NCBI GenBank assembly: GCA_019748235.1
Contig: JAIEPU010000105.1
Coordinates: 1 to 64,000 of the forward strand
Source of the DNA: a bacterium
Lineage (GTDB): Bacteria; Planctomycetota; Planctomycetia; Kolteriales; Kolteriaceae
Length of the DNA stretch: 64,000 nt
Direction of reading: 5' to 3'
Shown here: positions 1 through 9,886 of the stretch, in pieces
Layout of the letters: each line of letters starts with the position of its first letter
How positions within the stretch are numbered: position 1 is the stretch's first letter
Program-made: the position numbers and the translations under genes
Notes under the pieces: generated by a model
Databases searched by the model: none
What the model was told of the DNA's origin: nothing
What the model saw: only the letters and a program-made list of their open reading frames with translations

Positions 1-1
1 G

Positions 2-511
2 ACGTTTCGCGACGAGTTTCATCTCGTCGTCTCGTTCAACGCACTCCATTGGGTGACGGAACAGAGCGAGGCATTGACGGGCATTCGAAACGCGCTGAAG
101 CCAGGGGGCCGGGCTCAGCTTCGATTCGTTTCCGAGGGAACCCGACCGAGCCTGGAGGACATCATCGAAGAGACGCGGCAGGATGCGAAGTGGTCATCTT
201 ACTTTGCCGACTATCAAAAGCCGTTCGCTCACTTCACGCCGGACGAGTATCGGACTCTCGCGGAAACAGCCGGCCTGCGCGTCGTTCAGATCGACGTGGA
301 GGATGGGTCGTGGGACTTCAAGACGCGGGAAGGTTTCGAGGCGTTTGCGAATGCGACGTTCGTCGAATGGACGCAGCACATCCCGCGCGACCAGTGGCAC
401 CCCTTCATCACCGATGTGCTCGATCGCTATCAAAAGATCGCGGCCACGAACCCGTCTGAGTTGCACACCTTCAAGTTCTATCAGATGAACGTTTCGCTCG
501 AAAAGCCGTGA
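2..511 (+). CDS. Class I SAM-dependent methyltransferase, trans-aconitate methyltransferase-like (5' truncated by window edge)
   Basis: Frame is open from base 2 (TFRDEFHLVVSFNALHWVTEQ...), giving the post-motif region FHLVVSFNALHWV and IRNALKPGGRAQLRF typical of class I methyltransferases; stop at 511. Confidence 0.8.
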   Translation, partial: TFRDEFHLVVSFNALHWVTEQSEALTGIRNALKPGGRAQLRFVSEGTRPSLEDIIEETRQDAKWSSYFADYQKPFAHFTPDEYRTLAETAGLRVVQIDVEDGSWDFKTREGFEAFANATFVEWTQHIPRDQWHPFITDVLDRYQKIAATNPSELHTFKFYQMNVSLEKP

Positions 512-523
512 GGAATGACTCGC

Positions 524-1114
524 TTAACTCGCTGGTGACAGCTTCAATCCGGTGATCTCATAGAAGCGAGGGGTTCGGCGAAGGATGCCAACTTGCTCGA
601 CGCACCAATCGGACCAGTCCTTCGGCGAATGATCGACCATGCGGACAAACTCGTCCCAATCGATCCAGCGGACTGCCTCGACTTCATCAGGATCAGGACT
701 CGGCTCGGCATCGACGATCCCGACCAGGATTGGGCAGATCTCGTTCTCCATCACGCCGTCGCGGGTGAAGCAATAACGATAGGGGGCGACTTCCTCCAAC
801 AGGATCGGGTCGAGGGACAACTCGAGCCGAAGCCGGCGCCGGGCAGCATCGACGTTCGATTCATGGAGAGCCGGATGCCCGCAACAGGTGTTCGACCAGA
901 CGAGGGGCCAAGTCTTCTTTCGGGAACTCCGCTGTTGCAGCAGGAACTTCCGATCGCTTTTGCGAAAGATGTACGATGAAAACGCCCGGTGGAGCGGCGT
1001 GGTGCTTTGATGAATCGTGCTCTTCGGCGCGGTCCCGAGGACGTTGTTCTCATCATCGACGAGAACGACATGCTCCTCCCCCGCTCCGTCCACGCTCCCC
1101 GCTACGTTCCCCAT
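524..1114 (-). CDS. idi: Isopentenyl-diphosphate delta-isomerase type I (Nudix fold)
   Basis: LHRAFSSYIFRKSDRKFLLQQRSSRKKTWPLVWSNTCCGHPA...AARRRLRLELSL and YRYCFTRDGVMENEICPILVG. The ATG at 1114 has a GGAGAGGTGG Shine-Dalgarno; the ORF track extends to 1186. Confidence 0.92.
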   Translation of the reverse strand: MGNVAGSVDGAGEEHVVLVDDENNVLGTAPKSTIHQSTTPLHRAFSSYIFRKSDRKFLLQQRSSRKKTWPLVWSNTCCGHPALHESNVDAARRRLRLELSLDPILLEEVAPYRYCFTRDGVMENEICPILVGIVDAEPSPDPDEVEAVRWIDWDEFVRMVDHSPKDWSDWCVEQVGILRRTPRFYEITGLKLSPAS

Positions 1115-1267
1115 CCACCTCTCCCCCCATGAAACCTTCGCCACCCCTACGGTATCAAAGCCAGCCCGCGCGGGTAGAACGTGCAAAAGATGGTGGGCGT
1201 CCGGGAGGGGACGACTCTAAAATCGATGCTCCACCCCGAATGAACCGGTCTTTTAGGAAGTGATGCG

Positions 1268-1678
1268 ATGCAAGTTAGACATATGACACCGATCCTGAAT
1301 GTTTCTGATATGCGGCAAAGCTTCGATTGGTTCGCACGGCTCGGTTGGCAAAAGGGGTTTGAGTGGGGCCATCCCCCCACGTTCGGCAGCGTCTGTAACG
1401 GCCACTTCGAGATCTTCCTTTGTCTGGAAGGTCAAGGGGGCCGTGGGAAAGGGACGAACCAGACCACCTTCGGCGAGGAAGGGAGCCAAACAACTGACCA
1501 AGGGGTTTGGATGTCGATCTGGGTCGACGATGTCGACGCTGTCCATCAGCACTGCCTCGCCCACGAGATCGAAGTGACCTATCCTCCAACCGACATGCCC
1601 TGGAACGTCCGCGAAATGCACCTCCGCCACCCAGACGGCCATGTGTTTCGAATCAGCAAGGGGTTGGGGGAGGGCTAA
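1268..1678 (+). CDS. VOC/glyoxalase-bleomycin resistance family protein
   Basis: 136 aa; 'TPILNVSDMRQSFDWFARLGWQKGFEWG...DPDGHVFRISKGLG' type architecture. Confidence 0.85.
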   Translation: MQVRHMTPILNVSDMRQSFDWFARLGWQKGFEWGHPPTFGSVCNGHFEIFLCLEGQGGRGKGTNQTTFGEEGSQTTDQGVWMSIWVDDVDAVHQHCLAHEIEVTYPPTDMPWNVREMHLRHPDGHVFRISKGLGEG

Positions 1679-1917
1679 GGCACATTCAACCAAGTGATTC
1701 TCGAGTTAATTGAAGCGACGTTTTATTTATAGATCGCCACGAGAAGGAAGGACCTTAAGATGAACTCGAGCAAAAGAAGTAACTTCACAGTCCCATCGGG
1801 GATACCTGTACAATCCCACATCAAATGAAGTAACATTGAGACCACTCGGCGATGTATTATACGGCCATCGTTAATGCAGATTGAATCGGAAGGAACAAAT
1901 GCAGCAAGGATGCCTTA

Positions 1918-3044
1918 ATGAACTCTAATCCGGACATTCCCATCCTGCCCGTCGAAGATCGTTTGAGCATTTTACCCTATGTAAATCGTAAACATTTAGA
2001 GTTGTCTAATAAGTATTCACGATCAAAGAAGATCTATTTAGATACCAAATACTGGCTGATACTTCGCGACCATCGGCTTGGCCGCGCGAAAATTCCAGAA
2101 GCAGCAAAATTACATGACACATTAGTGCATGGATTATTAGAGAATAGATTTGTATGCCCAATAAGTGCAACTACTTGGCTTGAGATTTTATCACAAACAG
2201 ACCCGACAACCCTCAGAGAGAGCGCCAAACTTATCGATAACCTTTCACTCGGCCTTTCAATTATCGAAGAGCGACAGCGAATTTCGATTAAGATTAAACA
2301 CTTTCTGTATCATGGCTTATTCAAGATAGAACATTTGCATCCACTAGAATCTCTTGTCTGGACAAAAGTTGGATACATATTAGGTTTTACAACTCCAGTT
2401 AACGAGAAACTTTCGCGGGAATTGGACATTACACTGCAAAAAGATTCTTTGACTTTATGTGGTCGACGACGTTCATTGATTTTTTAACTCATGTTGGCGA
2501 CAGAATAGCATCGTTCCCGAGAAACTTGCAAGATGTATCCCCAACGCTTAATGCAGGTAAAATTGCACACATCAATGATTGCAGCTCATACAAAGAACTC
2601 TTCTTAGAGGAAATAGCAGGTATTTTAGACGTTTACTCTGAAACAATAGATAATATAATAGTAAGCGCCTACGAGAGCATCTTTCGCACAAAAGTAGCGA
2701 GTTCTCATCAGGTCGACGCCTTAAAAACCGTTAGAAATTATATATACAATTTATTTAAATTGAATAAAATCACTGGTCATTTGCCTTCGATCAATGTTAG
2801 TGCACGGCTTCATTCGGCTTGGCGATGGGACAAGAATAGGCGGTTCAAGAAGAACGACTTCCATGACTTTCACCATGCGACAGCAGCAATTCCGTATTGT
2901 GACGTATTCTTAACAGAGAGAAGTTTAAAGCATCTTTTAACTCAAGAATCTGTCGGACTTACCAGACTATTCAAATGCAAAGTGATCTCTGACCCAAAAG
3001 AAGCAATTTCCGTGATATCTGGGCTCGGCGTGGAATATCCGTAA
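1918..3044 (+). pseudogene. PIN-like domain protein split across two frames (1918..2487 and 2457..3044)
   Basis: N-part has KKIYLDTKYWLIL (acidic beta-1 motif); C-part has KKNDFHDFHHATAAIPYCDVFLTERSLKHLL (D..H..A.PYCD.F.T.R). The frames join at the A5 run 2438-2442. AT-rich compared with neighbours. Confidence 0.6.
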
Positions 3045-3180
3045 CTGAAAACAATTTCCCCAAGACCGATATTACCAATCAATTTGAGCGGAGCGAGACG
3101 AACAAACACGGATGAGTTGAACCGCCGAGAGCGGAGCAGAAATCACATCGCGAAGGAGCGAAATGAATGAATTAAAAAAT

Positions 3181-3254
3181 GGGCGATACTGGACTCGAAC
3201 CAGTGAACCCCCACGATGTCAACGTGGTGCTCTAACCAACTGAGCTAATCGCCC
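3181..3254 (-). tRNA. tRNA-Val (anticodon GAC)
   Basis: Minus strand GGGCGATTAGCTCAGTTGGTTAGAGCACCACGTTGACATCGTGGGGGTTCACTGGTTCGAGTCCAGTATCGCCC folds as a cloverleaf; acceptor GGGCGAT/ATCGCCC; anticodon loop TTGACAT. Confidence 0.95.
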
Positions 3255-3886
3255 GACCCTTGCAACGTAAGGGCTTCTGGGTATCGCGTCAAGGGTGGGC
3301 CGGAAGGTTGCCGGTTCCTGGACGCGGTTTCGGCCGGTCTTCTCCCCCCTTTCGTGAAACAACTCCCAGCCACCCAAGTACTTCGTGTGGACGACACGAC
3401 CCGCACCGCAGATAATGAGTTCACCCGAAAGACCATCATTTTCTTTCTCGAAACGATTGGGTGATGGCCTTCGGGTGACGGATTCGCGATACTAGCGGGG
3501 TCCTTTTTTCGGCTCTCGTGCGGCCATCTGCTCCGCGATGCTCTCGGCTCGGCGGATGGAACAGAAGGCGTGTGCACGAGTTACCGCAAGCAAGCATCGC
3601 CCAGTTTTCTTTTCGGTCCTTCGACCTGACCGATCATGGATCAGATCGGCCGTGGGACAATGTTGTTCGCAAGCTGCTGGCATACAGTGAGTTAGCTGGT
3701 TACCATCGGACATCCCACGGGAGATGACGGGTCATCAGCAAAGAGTGCCGAGCGGGCGGCCGGCTCTGTAAAGAGTCTGACCGGCCCTGGCGGGTTCGCG
3801 TGGGCTTTGGGTCCCCGGCGAGTGAATTGAACCGGAAAGTGGCGGAGCCTGACCGATCAGGCATCGCGACTTCAAGCTTTTAGCGT

Positions 3887-4909
3887 ATGGAGGTCCCCCT
3901 GGCTGCCGTTCACAACCAGATCAATCCGATCACCAAGCTGTTCATGATTCTCCTGCGGATCGCAATCGGCTGGCACCTCCTCTACGAGGGTTACACCAAG
4001 ATTAACTCGACGATCGAGGGGAAGAAGCCTTTCTCGGCCGAGATGTATCTTCGAAATTCGACCGGCCCGCTTCGCTTCTATTTCCGTGGACTGGTGGACG
4101 ACAATCACGGCGTCGGCTTTTTGAATGCCGAGGTCGTCGGTCCGAAGTGGGACGAATACGTCAACGCGGAAGCATCGAAGCTCGGACTTTCGCAAGAGAG
4201 TAAGAAGCGGGTCGAGGATGTCGTCGCGACGAACAAGGACCTCTTGAAGAAGTACCTCGACGAGAAGTCCAAGGAGATCGATCGATACGAGGAAGATATC
4301 CAGGCGTTTGAAGATCAGGAACAGCGCCCGCTCGAGGGGTATGGCAAGCTCGCCGAGGGTCAGCTTCTTCGCCCTGCTCTGCCGAAGTTTGAATGGGACG
4401 CCCACAAGAAGGCGCAGCAGGCTCTCGACAAGAAGCGAATGGAGCTGACGGCTCCGGTGATGAAGTGGTCGGACGAGATCGTGGCGGCGGTAAAGACGGA
4501 AGCGTCGGGCAAGCCCGATCCGAAGACTGCCTCGGCCGCGACGCCGACGGTGCCGGGGATCGAGTGGCGGCCGCAACTTCGCGAAATCAATTTGACCACG
4601 ATGTATGGCCTGACCATCATCGGCGCTCTCATGATCGTAGGACTGTTTACGCGGACCGCGTGTCTGGCGGGGGCCGCGCTGTTGACGCTCTTTTACTTGT
4701 CGATGCCCCCCTGGCCCGGCCTAGACCCGGCTCCGATCGCGGAAGGGTCCTACCTGATCGTCAATAAGAACCTCGTCGAGATCATCGCCATGCTGATGAT
4801 GGCGACGTCGCCGGTCGGCGTGTGGGGGGGACTCGATTCGTTGATTCGGGGGTTGATCACTCGCCCGCTCTTCGGCGTCGGCAAGAAGGAAGTCCTCACG
4901 CTCGAATAA
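3887..4909 (+). CDS. DoxX family membrane protein
   Basis: 340 aa; FMILLRIAIGWHLLYEGYTKI...LTTMYGLTIIGALMIVGLFTRTACLAGAALLTLFYLSMPPW; followed by two Gfo/Idh genes. Confidence 0.8.
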   Translation: MEVPLAAVHNQINPITKLFMILLRIAIGWHLLYEGYTKINSTIEGKKPFSAEMYLRNSTGPLRFYFRGLVDDNHGVGFLNAEVVGPKWDEYVNAEASKLGLSQESKKRVEDVVATNKDLLKKYLDEKSKEIDRYEEDIQAFEDQEQRPLEGYGKLAEGQLLRPALPKFEWDAHKKAQQALDKKRMELTAPVMKWSDEIVAAVKTEASGKPDPKTASAATPTVPGIEWRPQLREINLTTMYGLTIIGALMIVGLFTRTACLAGAALLTLFYLSMPPWPGLDPAPIAEGSYLIVNKNLVEIIAMLMMATSPVGVWGGLDSLIRGLITRPLFGVGKKEVLTLE

Positions 4910-5033
4910 GCCCGAGAGCTTCTCCGCATGGAGAGGCTTTCCTTGGAATGAGCATTCGACCGGTCGGGTTGCTCATCGAATGGCAATCGAACAGATGTGT
5001 CGCGAACGGCCATGAAGTCGCGAAAGGGAAGAG

Positions 5034-6572
5034 ATGGCAGTATCACGAGAGCGTTTCGAGCGAGAAAAGCGAAATCTGTCACGCTTACTGTCGTTCAACC
5101 GCCGCGATTTCATGCGAGCGAGCGTGGCTGTCCCCGCGATGGGGGCGGTCTACTTCGGCTATCGTGAGCTGAAGGGAAGCCCGGTGCGAGCGGGCATCGT
5201 CGGAACGGGCAACGAAGGTTGTCAGGCGATGATCGATCAGAGCCCGCCGGGGTATCTAGAATATGTCGCCTATCACGACATTCGCCCTTCGCAGATCGCC
5301 CGCGGTCGTCGCGCTTTCCAAACGCTGTACGGTCAGACGGCGGGGAACAAGGTCAAGTTCTACGACAAGTACAGCGAAATGCTGGCCGATCCGAACATCG
5401 AGGTCATCGTCATCGCGACGCCCCTCTGGACCCATGCTAAGCTTGCGGTGGAAGCACTAAAGGCGGGGAAGCACGTCTTCTGTGAAAAGCTGATGGCTCA
5501 CAACATCACCGATGCTAAGGCGATGGTGCGAGCGGCCGACAACGCGGGGAAGCTGCTCGGCATCGGGCATCAACGACATTACAGCACCCTCTATGCCGAT
5601 GCGGTGAAGAACATCGACCAGGGGGTGATCGGCGAAGTGAAATACATTCGCGCGTTTTGGCATCGAAACAATGCCCTGACCGATCCCGTCACGGGCGAGA
5701 TCCGCGATTCGTGGAAGCCCGCGATCCCGGCCGATGACGAGGCGATCCGTAGCGTGGTCAAAGAGTACGGCTACGACAGCCTGGAACAGCTCATTCGCTG
5801 GCGACTGTATGACCGGACTGGCGGAGGATTGATGGCGGAACTCGGAAGCCATCAGCTTGATGCATGCAGCATCTTCCTGGGGCACGTGCATCCGGTCTCG
5901 GTGAGCGGCATGGGTGGGATCAACTTCTACAAGGATGATCGTGAGGCTTACGATCACGTCTATTGCACGTTCGAGTTCCCAAGCGGACAAGTCGTGACGT
6001 ATTCCTCCATCAACACCAACCAACTCGAAGGCTATGGTGAAGTGGTGATGGGAACTCGCGGCACGATGATGGTCCTCAACGAGCGCGACGTGTCGCTTTA
6101 CACCGAGCTTGATCCGAAGAAGCGCGAGCGAGATCAGGCGAAGGCAGCCGCCGAAGCGGGTAAGAGTGGCGGTGAGCCAGACGCGACGAACAAGCAGATC
6201 AAGGAAACCGTGAAGCTTCCCAAGCCGGGCGAAGCGACGATGTACTCTGCCGCGAGCCTGGGTGCCGCCGCCGCAGCCGCCGCCAAATCAAGCGAAGTCG
6301 TCAGTCGTGGTTACAAGGAAGAGCTCGAGCACTTCGCGTATTGCATTCGCCATCCGGGCGAAGGACAGAAGCCTCGCTGTGATGGGCGAGTCGGTTTGGC
6401 CGACGCAGTGATGGCACTCGCCGCGAATGTGGCGATCAAGGGGAATACTCGGATCGAGTTCAAAGATAGCTGGTACGATCCCGCGAGCCCAGACGTTCCC
6501 GATCCGGTGCCGGCGGACAAGTCACTGGCTCGGTCGGTCCCGGTACGGCGTCGACGAGTAAGCGTGTCGTAA
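5034..6572 (+). CDS. Gfo/Idh/MocA family oxidoreductase with Tat-like N-terminus
   Basis: NRRDFMRASVAVPAMG, then VRAGIVGTGNEGCQAMI and VIVIATPLWTHAKLAVEALKAGKHVFCEKLMAH. Confidence 0.9.
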   Translation: MAVSRERFEREKRNLSRLLSFNRRDFMRASVAVPAMGAVYFGYRELKGSPVRAGIVGTGNEGCQAMIDQSPPGYLEYVAYHDIRPSQIARGRRAFQTLYGQTAGNKVKFYDKYSEMLADPNIEVIVIATPLWTHAKLAVEALKAGKHVFCEKLMAHNITDAKAMVRAADNAGKLLGIGHQRHYSTLYADAVKNIDQGVIGEVKYIRAFWHRNNALTDPVTGEIRDSWKPAIPADDEAIRSVVKEYGYDSLEQLIRWRLYDRTGGGLMAELGSHQLDACSIFLGHVHPVSVSGMGGINFYKDDREAYDHVYCTFEFPSGQVVTYSSINTNQLEGYGEVVMGTRGTMMVLNERDVSLYTELDPKKRERDQAKAAAEAGKSGGEPDATNKQIKETVKLPKPGEATMYSAASLGAAAAAAAKSSEVVSRGYKEELEHFAYCIRHPGEGQKPRCDGRVGLADAVMALAANVAIKGNTRIEFKDSWYDPASPDVPDPVPADKSLARSVPVRRRRVSVS

Positions 6573-6626
6573 CGACTCGCGGCAAAATCCGAATAAAGCA
6601 CGAATCAACTTCCACGGGGAAGAGGC

Positions 6627-8147
6627 ATGAATCTCGACAGCAAGCAGACAGAGATCGGCAAGCAGAACTTCCTGACGGCGCTCGGCTCGCTGCAAGGAGA
6701 CTTTCTCCGTGGGGCACTCACCGCACCGGCCGTCGGACCGTACTTTTTCGAATACGGCACCATCGACAAGCCAGTGAAGGCAGGCATCGTCGGGACGGGG
6801 AACGAAGGTTGCCAGGCGATGATCGAGCAGAGCTCGCCGGCTTACCTCGAATTCATCGGTTATCACGACATCCGTCCAAGCCAGATCGCCCGCGGTCGTC
6901 GGACGTTCCAAAAGATTTATGGCACCGAGGAGGGAGACAAGGTCAAGTTCCACGAGAAGTGGGAGGATATGCTTGCCGATAAGGACATCGAAGCAATCGT
7001 CATCGCTACCCCGCTTTGGACTCACAAGAAGTTCGCGATTGAAGCGATGGAAGCGGGCAAGCACGTCCTCTGTGAAAAGCTGATGGCCCACAGCATTGCC
7101 GAGTGCAAGGAAATGGTCCGCACGAGTGAAAAGACAGGCAAGATTCTTTCGATCGGCCATCAACGACATTACAGCCCGCTCTATCAGCTCGCGCTCAAGG
7201 TTGTCGAATCAGGCGTGCTCGGCGACATCCGCCACGTCCGCGCTCTTTGGCATCGAAACAACACGTGGACGCTCTCGAACCCACACCGACCGGACCAGCC
7301 GACCATGGCCGCTCCTGACTTTGGTGTCTCGGGCGATAGCTGGTGTCCCATCGTTCCGACGGAAGACAACAGTGTGAACGCTTCCGCTTTTGGTTATAAG
7401 TCGCCTGAGGAACTGGTGCGCTGGCGGCTGTATGACCGGACAGGCGGCGGTTTGATGGCGGAACTAGGAAGCCATCAGCTCGACGCGTGCTCGCTCTTCC
7501 TCGGCAAAGTCCATCCGCTTCGGCTTCTCGCCACCGGCGGTAAATTCTTCTTCGAAGACAATCGCGAGTGCGAGGATCACGTCTACTGCATGTATCAGAT
7601 GCCGGGAGGAGTGACGCTCACTTACTCCACAATCAACACGAATACCCAAGAGGGCTATGGCGAAGTCGTGATGGGAACGCGCGGCACGCTCTGTGTGATG
7701 AATGAACGGGACGTCATGCTCTTCAAAGAACGAGAACCTGGCGACACGACCATCCCGGAAGAGACGTACATCACTGTTGTTACTGATCCGAAGGGGGGCA
7801 AGCCGGTGTTAAAGAGTACGACCAGCACCGCCCTGACGGCAGAGGCAGGACTCGCCAAGACGGCATACGAGCGCAGTGTTTACTTCGTACCGAAGGGGGC
7901 AACCGCACCCACCGTGAATAGGGGCTATTTCACCGAGATCGAAGCGTTCGCTTTCGCGATTCGCAATCCTGATTCGTACAAGGTCCGCTGCACCGGACAG
8001 GTGGCCTTGGCGGACGCAGTCATGGCACTCTCAGCGAATGTCTCGATGCGATCGAAGCGGCCGATCGAGTTCAAGGATAGCTGGTACGATCCAGCCTCTG
8101 AGGACGCTCCCGAAACCGCGCCGGCGAGCGTCGTTAAGAACGCTTGA
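6627..8147 (+). CDS. Gfo/Idh/MocA family oxidoreductase, tandem paralogue of upstream gene
   Basis: VKAGIVGTGNEGCQAMIEQSSPAYLEFIGYHDIRPSQIARGRRTF...ATPLWTHKKFAIEAMEAGKHVLCEKLMAH; collinear with the preceding ORF. Confidence 0.9.
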   Translation: MNLDSKQTEIGKQNFLTALGSLQGDFLRGALTAPAVGPYFFEYGTIDKPVKAGIVGTGNEGCQAMIEQSSPAYLEFIGYHDIRPSQIARGRRTFQKIYGTEEGDKVKFHEKWEDMLADKDIEAIVIATPLWTHKKFAIEAMEAGKHVLCEKLMAHSIAECKEMVRTSEKTGKILSIGHQRHYSPLYQLALKVVESGVLGDIRHVRALWHRNNTWTLSNPHRPDQPTMAAPDFGVSGDSWCPIVPTEDNSVNASAFGYKSPEELVRWRLYDRTGGGLMAELGSHQLDACSLFLGKVHPLRLLATGGKFFFEDNRECEDHVYCMYQMPGGVTLTYSTINTNTQEGYGEVVMGTRGTLCVMNERDVMLFKEREPGDTTIPEETYITVVTDPKGGKPVLKSTTSTALTAEAGLAKTAYERSVYFVPKGATAPTVNRGYFTEIEAFAFAIRNPDSYKVRCTGQVALADAVMALSANVSMRSKRPIEFKDSWYDPASEDAPETAPASVVKNA

Positions 8148-8237
8148 CATCTGAGGCTCGTGTTCGATCCATGAGTCCGTCGTCGTTCGATCAAGCCGCT
8201 TGATGCGATGACCACTGAGTCGATTTTCGACTGGCCA

Positions 8238-9803
8238 CTACGTTTCGCTAGGGTCGCACACTCGGATTAAATCACTGATCAGCAGTTCCGCGCTCGCGTA
8301 GCGATCCTCTGGGTAGAATGCCAAACACTTTGCTAATAACTCCTCGACTTCGACGGGAAGATCGGGACGAATCGTTCGGACGGACGGAAGATTCTCAAAG
8401 ACGTTCCCCTTATTCCGGCTAAAGACCGTCGTCGCTTGAGCCGGCGAAATATGCGTCAATAATTCGAAGAGCAAAATACCGAGAGAAAATATGTCTGTGG
8501 CAGGACCGATCTCACGCTTCACAACGCCTGCTTGCTCAGGGGACATGTAAAAAGGTGTCCCTAGTAGGTCTCCGCTCGCGGTGATGCCACTCTCTTCCAT
8601 CAAACTTTTCGCGAGCCCGAAATCGGCGAGCTTCGGAACAAATCGAAAGACTGAGTCGTCGTCTGGAGCCAGAACTGCTGGATCGGTAAGAGGGGTCAGT
8701 AGTATGTTCGCGGGCTTGATGTCTCGGTGAATGACACCCTTCGAATGGCAATGAGCTACTGCTGCTGCAATCTGAATCACCATAGAAGCGGCGAGTGATA
8801 ACGGAATGGGCTGCCCATGAGACGATTGCCACTCACGCAATGACGGCCCTTCACATTGCTCGCACGCTATATAACAAATATCTTCTAATTCACCCACCTC
8901 GATGATCTTGACTAGATTCTTGTGATCCAAAGCGGAAAGGATCTTTCCCTCACGCAGGAATCGGTCTCGAATTTGGGGAAACGATGACACACTTGTGCGA
9001 AGGCACTTCAAAGCCACCAGCCGACTTGTTCGCACGTCAGTCGCCAGAAACACCACCCCGAACGCGCCACTCCCGAGGTCTCGCTCGATTCGATACGGGC
9101 CCAATTTCTCCGGCATGTCTTCCGGCGGCGGTTCAGGCAAAAGCAACGCGTGCAGGTCCGCCGACTCGATATCAAAGGTCGCCCCCTCTTTCCGGGCGAG
9201 TGCGACCCACTCCTCTAACCCTCTGGAAATCACCTTTCGAACGGCGTCCTGGGACATTTTCAGGACCAATGCAATATCCTCGAGCGACTCTCCATCCTTG
9301 AATCTTGCTTTGAGGAACTCTCGAGCCCGATCAGGCAGCTTTTCAAATGCCGCCAAAATCATTGCCTTTTCCTCGTTCATCGATGCAAGAAGGCTAGGAG
9401 TCGGGTCACTTCCGGAAACGTCGAAGTCGCCGATTTGTCTTTCTTTCTCAATGTTTTTGTTTTCCGCTTCCGTGTATTCCTCAATCACGTGTCCAATATC
9501 GTGACTTAAGATCGTTTGCAGCCAAGCGACCAACTGCGGCAAATGGTCCCCTTTAAACTGCGGAAAATCACGGTCCGCTTTGATCATTGTCCTTTGAACG
9601 ATGTCAGAGGCGCCGATTTTCCTTCGTAAGTGCGAGCCGAGTTTTCGATGGGCAATCGCCCAAAGGTACCGGCGAAAACTCTCTAGAAGCTCCGTTTTCG
9701 CACTCTCGCTGCCTGATTTCGCTCGTGCGAGAGTCTGCTCGAGTTTCCTCGTCGATACGGATTCTAAATCAGACATGTCCATTCCGCTGCCTGTGACATC
9801 CAT
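8238..9803 (-). CDS. ECF-type RNA polymerase sigma factor fused to Ser/Thr protein kinase
   Basis: N-term sigma2-like (RRKIGASDIVQRTMIKADRDFPQFKG) and sigma4-like (FEKLPDRAREFLKARFKDGESLEDIALVLKMSQDAVRKVISRGLEEW). C-term kinase has GSGAFGVVFLA, HRDIKPANILL, ADFGLAKSL, GTPFYMSPEQAG. Single 521-aa ORF. Confidence 0.88.
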   Translation of the reverse strand: MDVTGSGMDMSDLESVSTRKLEQTLARAKSGSESAKTELLESFRRYLWAIAHRKLGSHLRRKIGASDIVQRTMIKADRDFPQFKGDHLPQLVAWLQTILSHDIGHVIEEYTEAENKNIEKERQIGDFDVSGSDPTPSLLASMNEEKAMILAAFEKLPDRAREFLKARFKDGESLEDIALVLKMSQDAVRKVISRGLEEWVALARKEGATFDIESADLHALLLPEPPPEDMPEKLGPYRIERDLGSGAFGVVFLATDVRTSRLVALKCLRTSVSSFPQIRDRFLREGKILSALDHKNLVKIIEVGELEDICYIACEQCEGPSLREWQSSHGQPIPLSLAASMVIQIAAAVAHCHSKGVIHRDIKPANILLTPLTDPAVLAPDDDSVFRFVPKLADFGLAKSLMEESGITASGDLLGTPFYMSPEQAGVVKREIGPATDIFSLGILLFELLTHISPAQATTVFSRNKGNVFENLPSVRTIRPDLPVEVEELLAKCLAFYPEDRYASAELLISDLIRVCDPSET

Positions 9804-9886
9804 TAGGTTCCGGCACTCACCGATCCCAAGAACTCGACGGCAAAACTAGGCCTTTGCCCCATACAGCGATGAATGGGAACAGGCAA

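Noticed and set aside
3245-3727. Several 70-110 aa ORFs on both strands between tRNA-Val and DoxX
   Set aside because: Short, mutually overlapping, Arg/Pro-rich and without recognisable domains; probably non-coding.
3872-4576. 234-aa minus-strand ORF opposite the DoxX gene
   Set aside because: Arg/Leu-rich shadow translation with no recognisable domain; the sense strand has a coherent membrane protein.
5034-8147. Tandem Gfo/Idh genes as an assembly duplication
   Set aside because: The copies differ extensively at protein and nucleotide level, so they are genuine paralogues.
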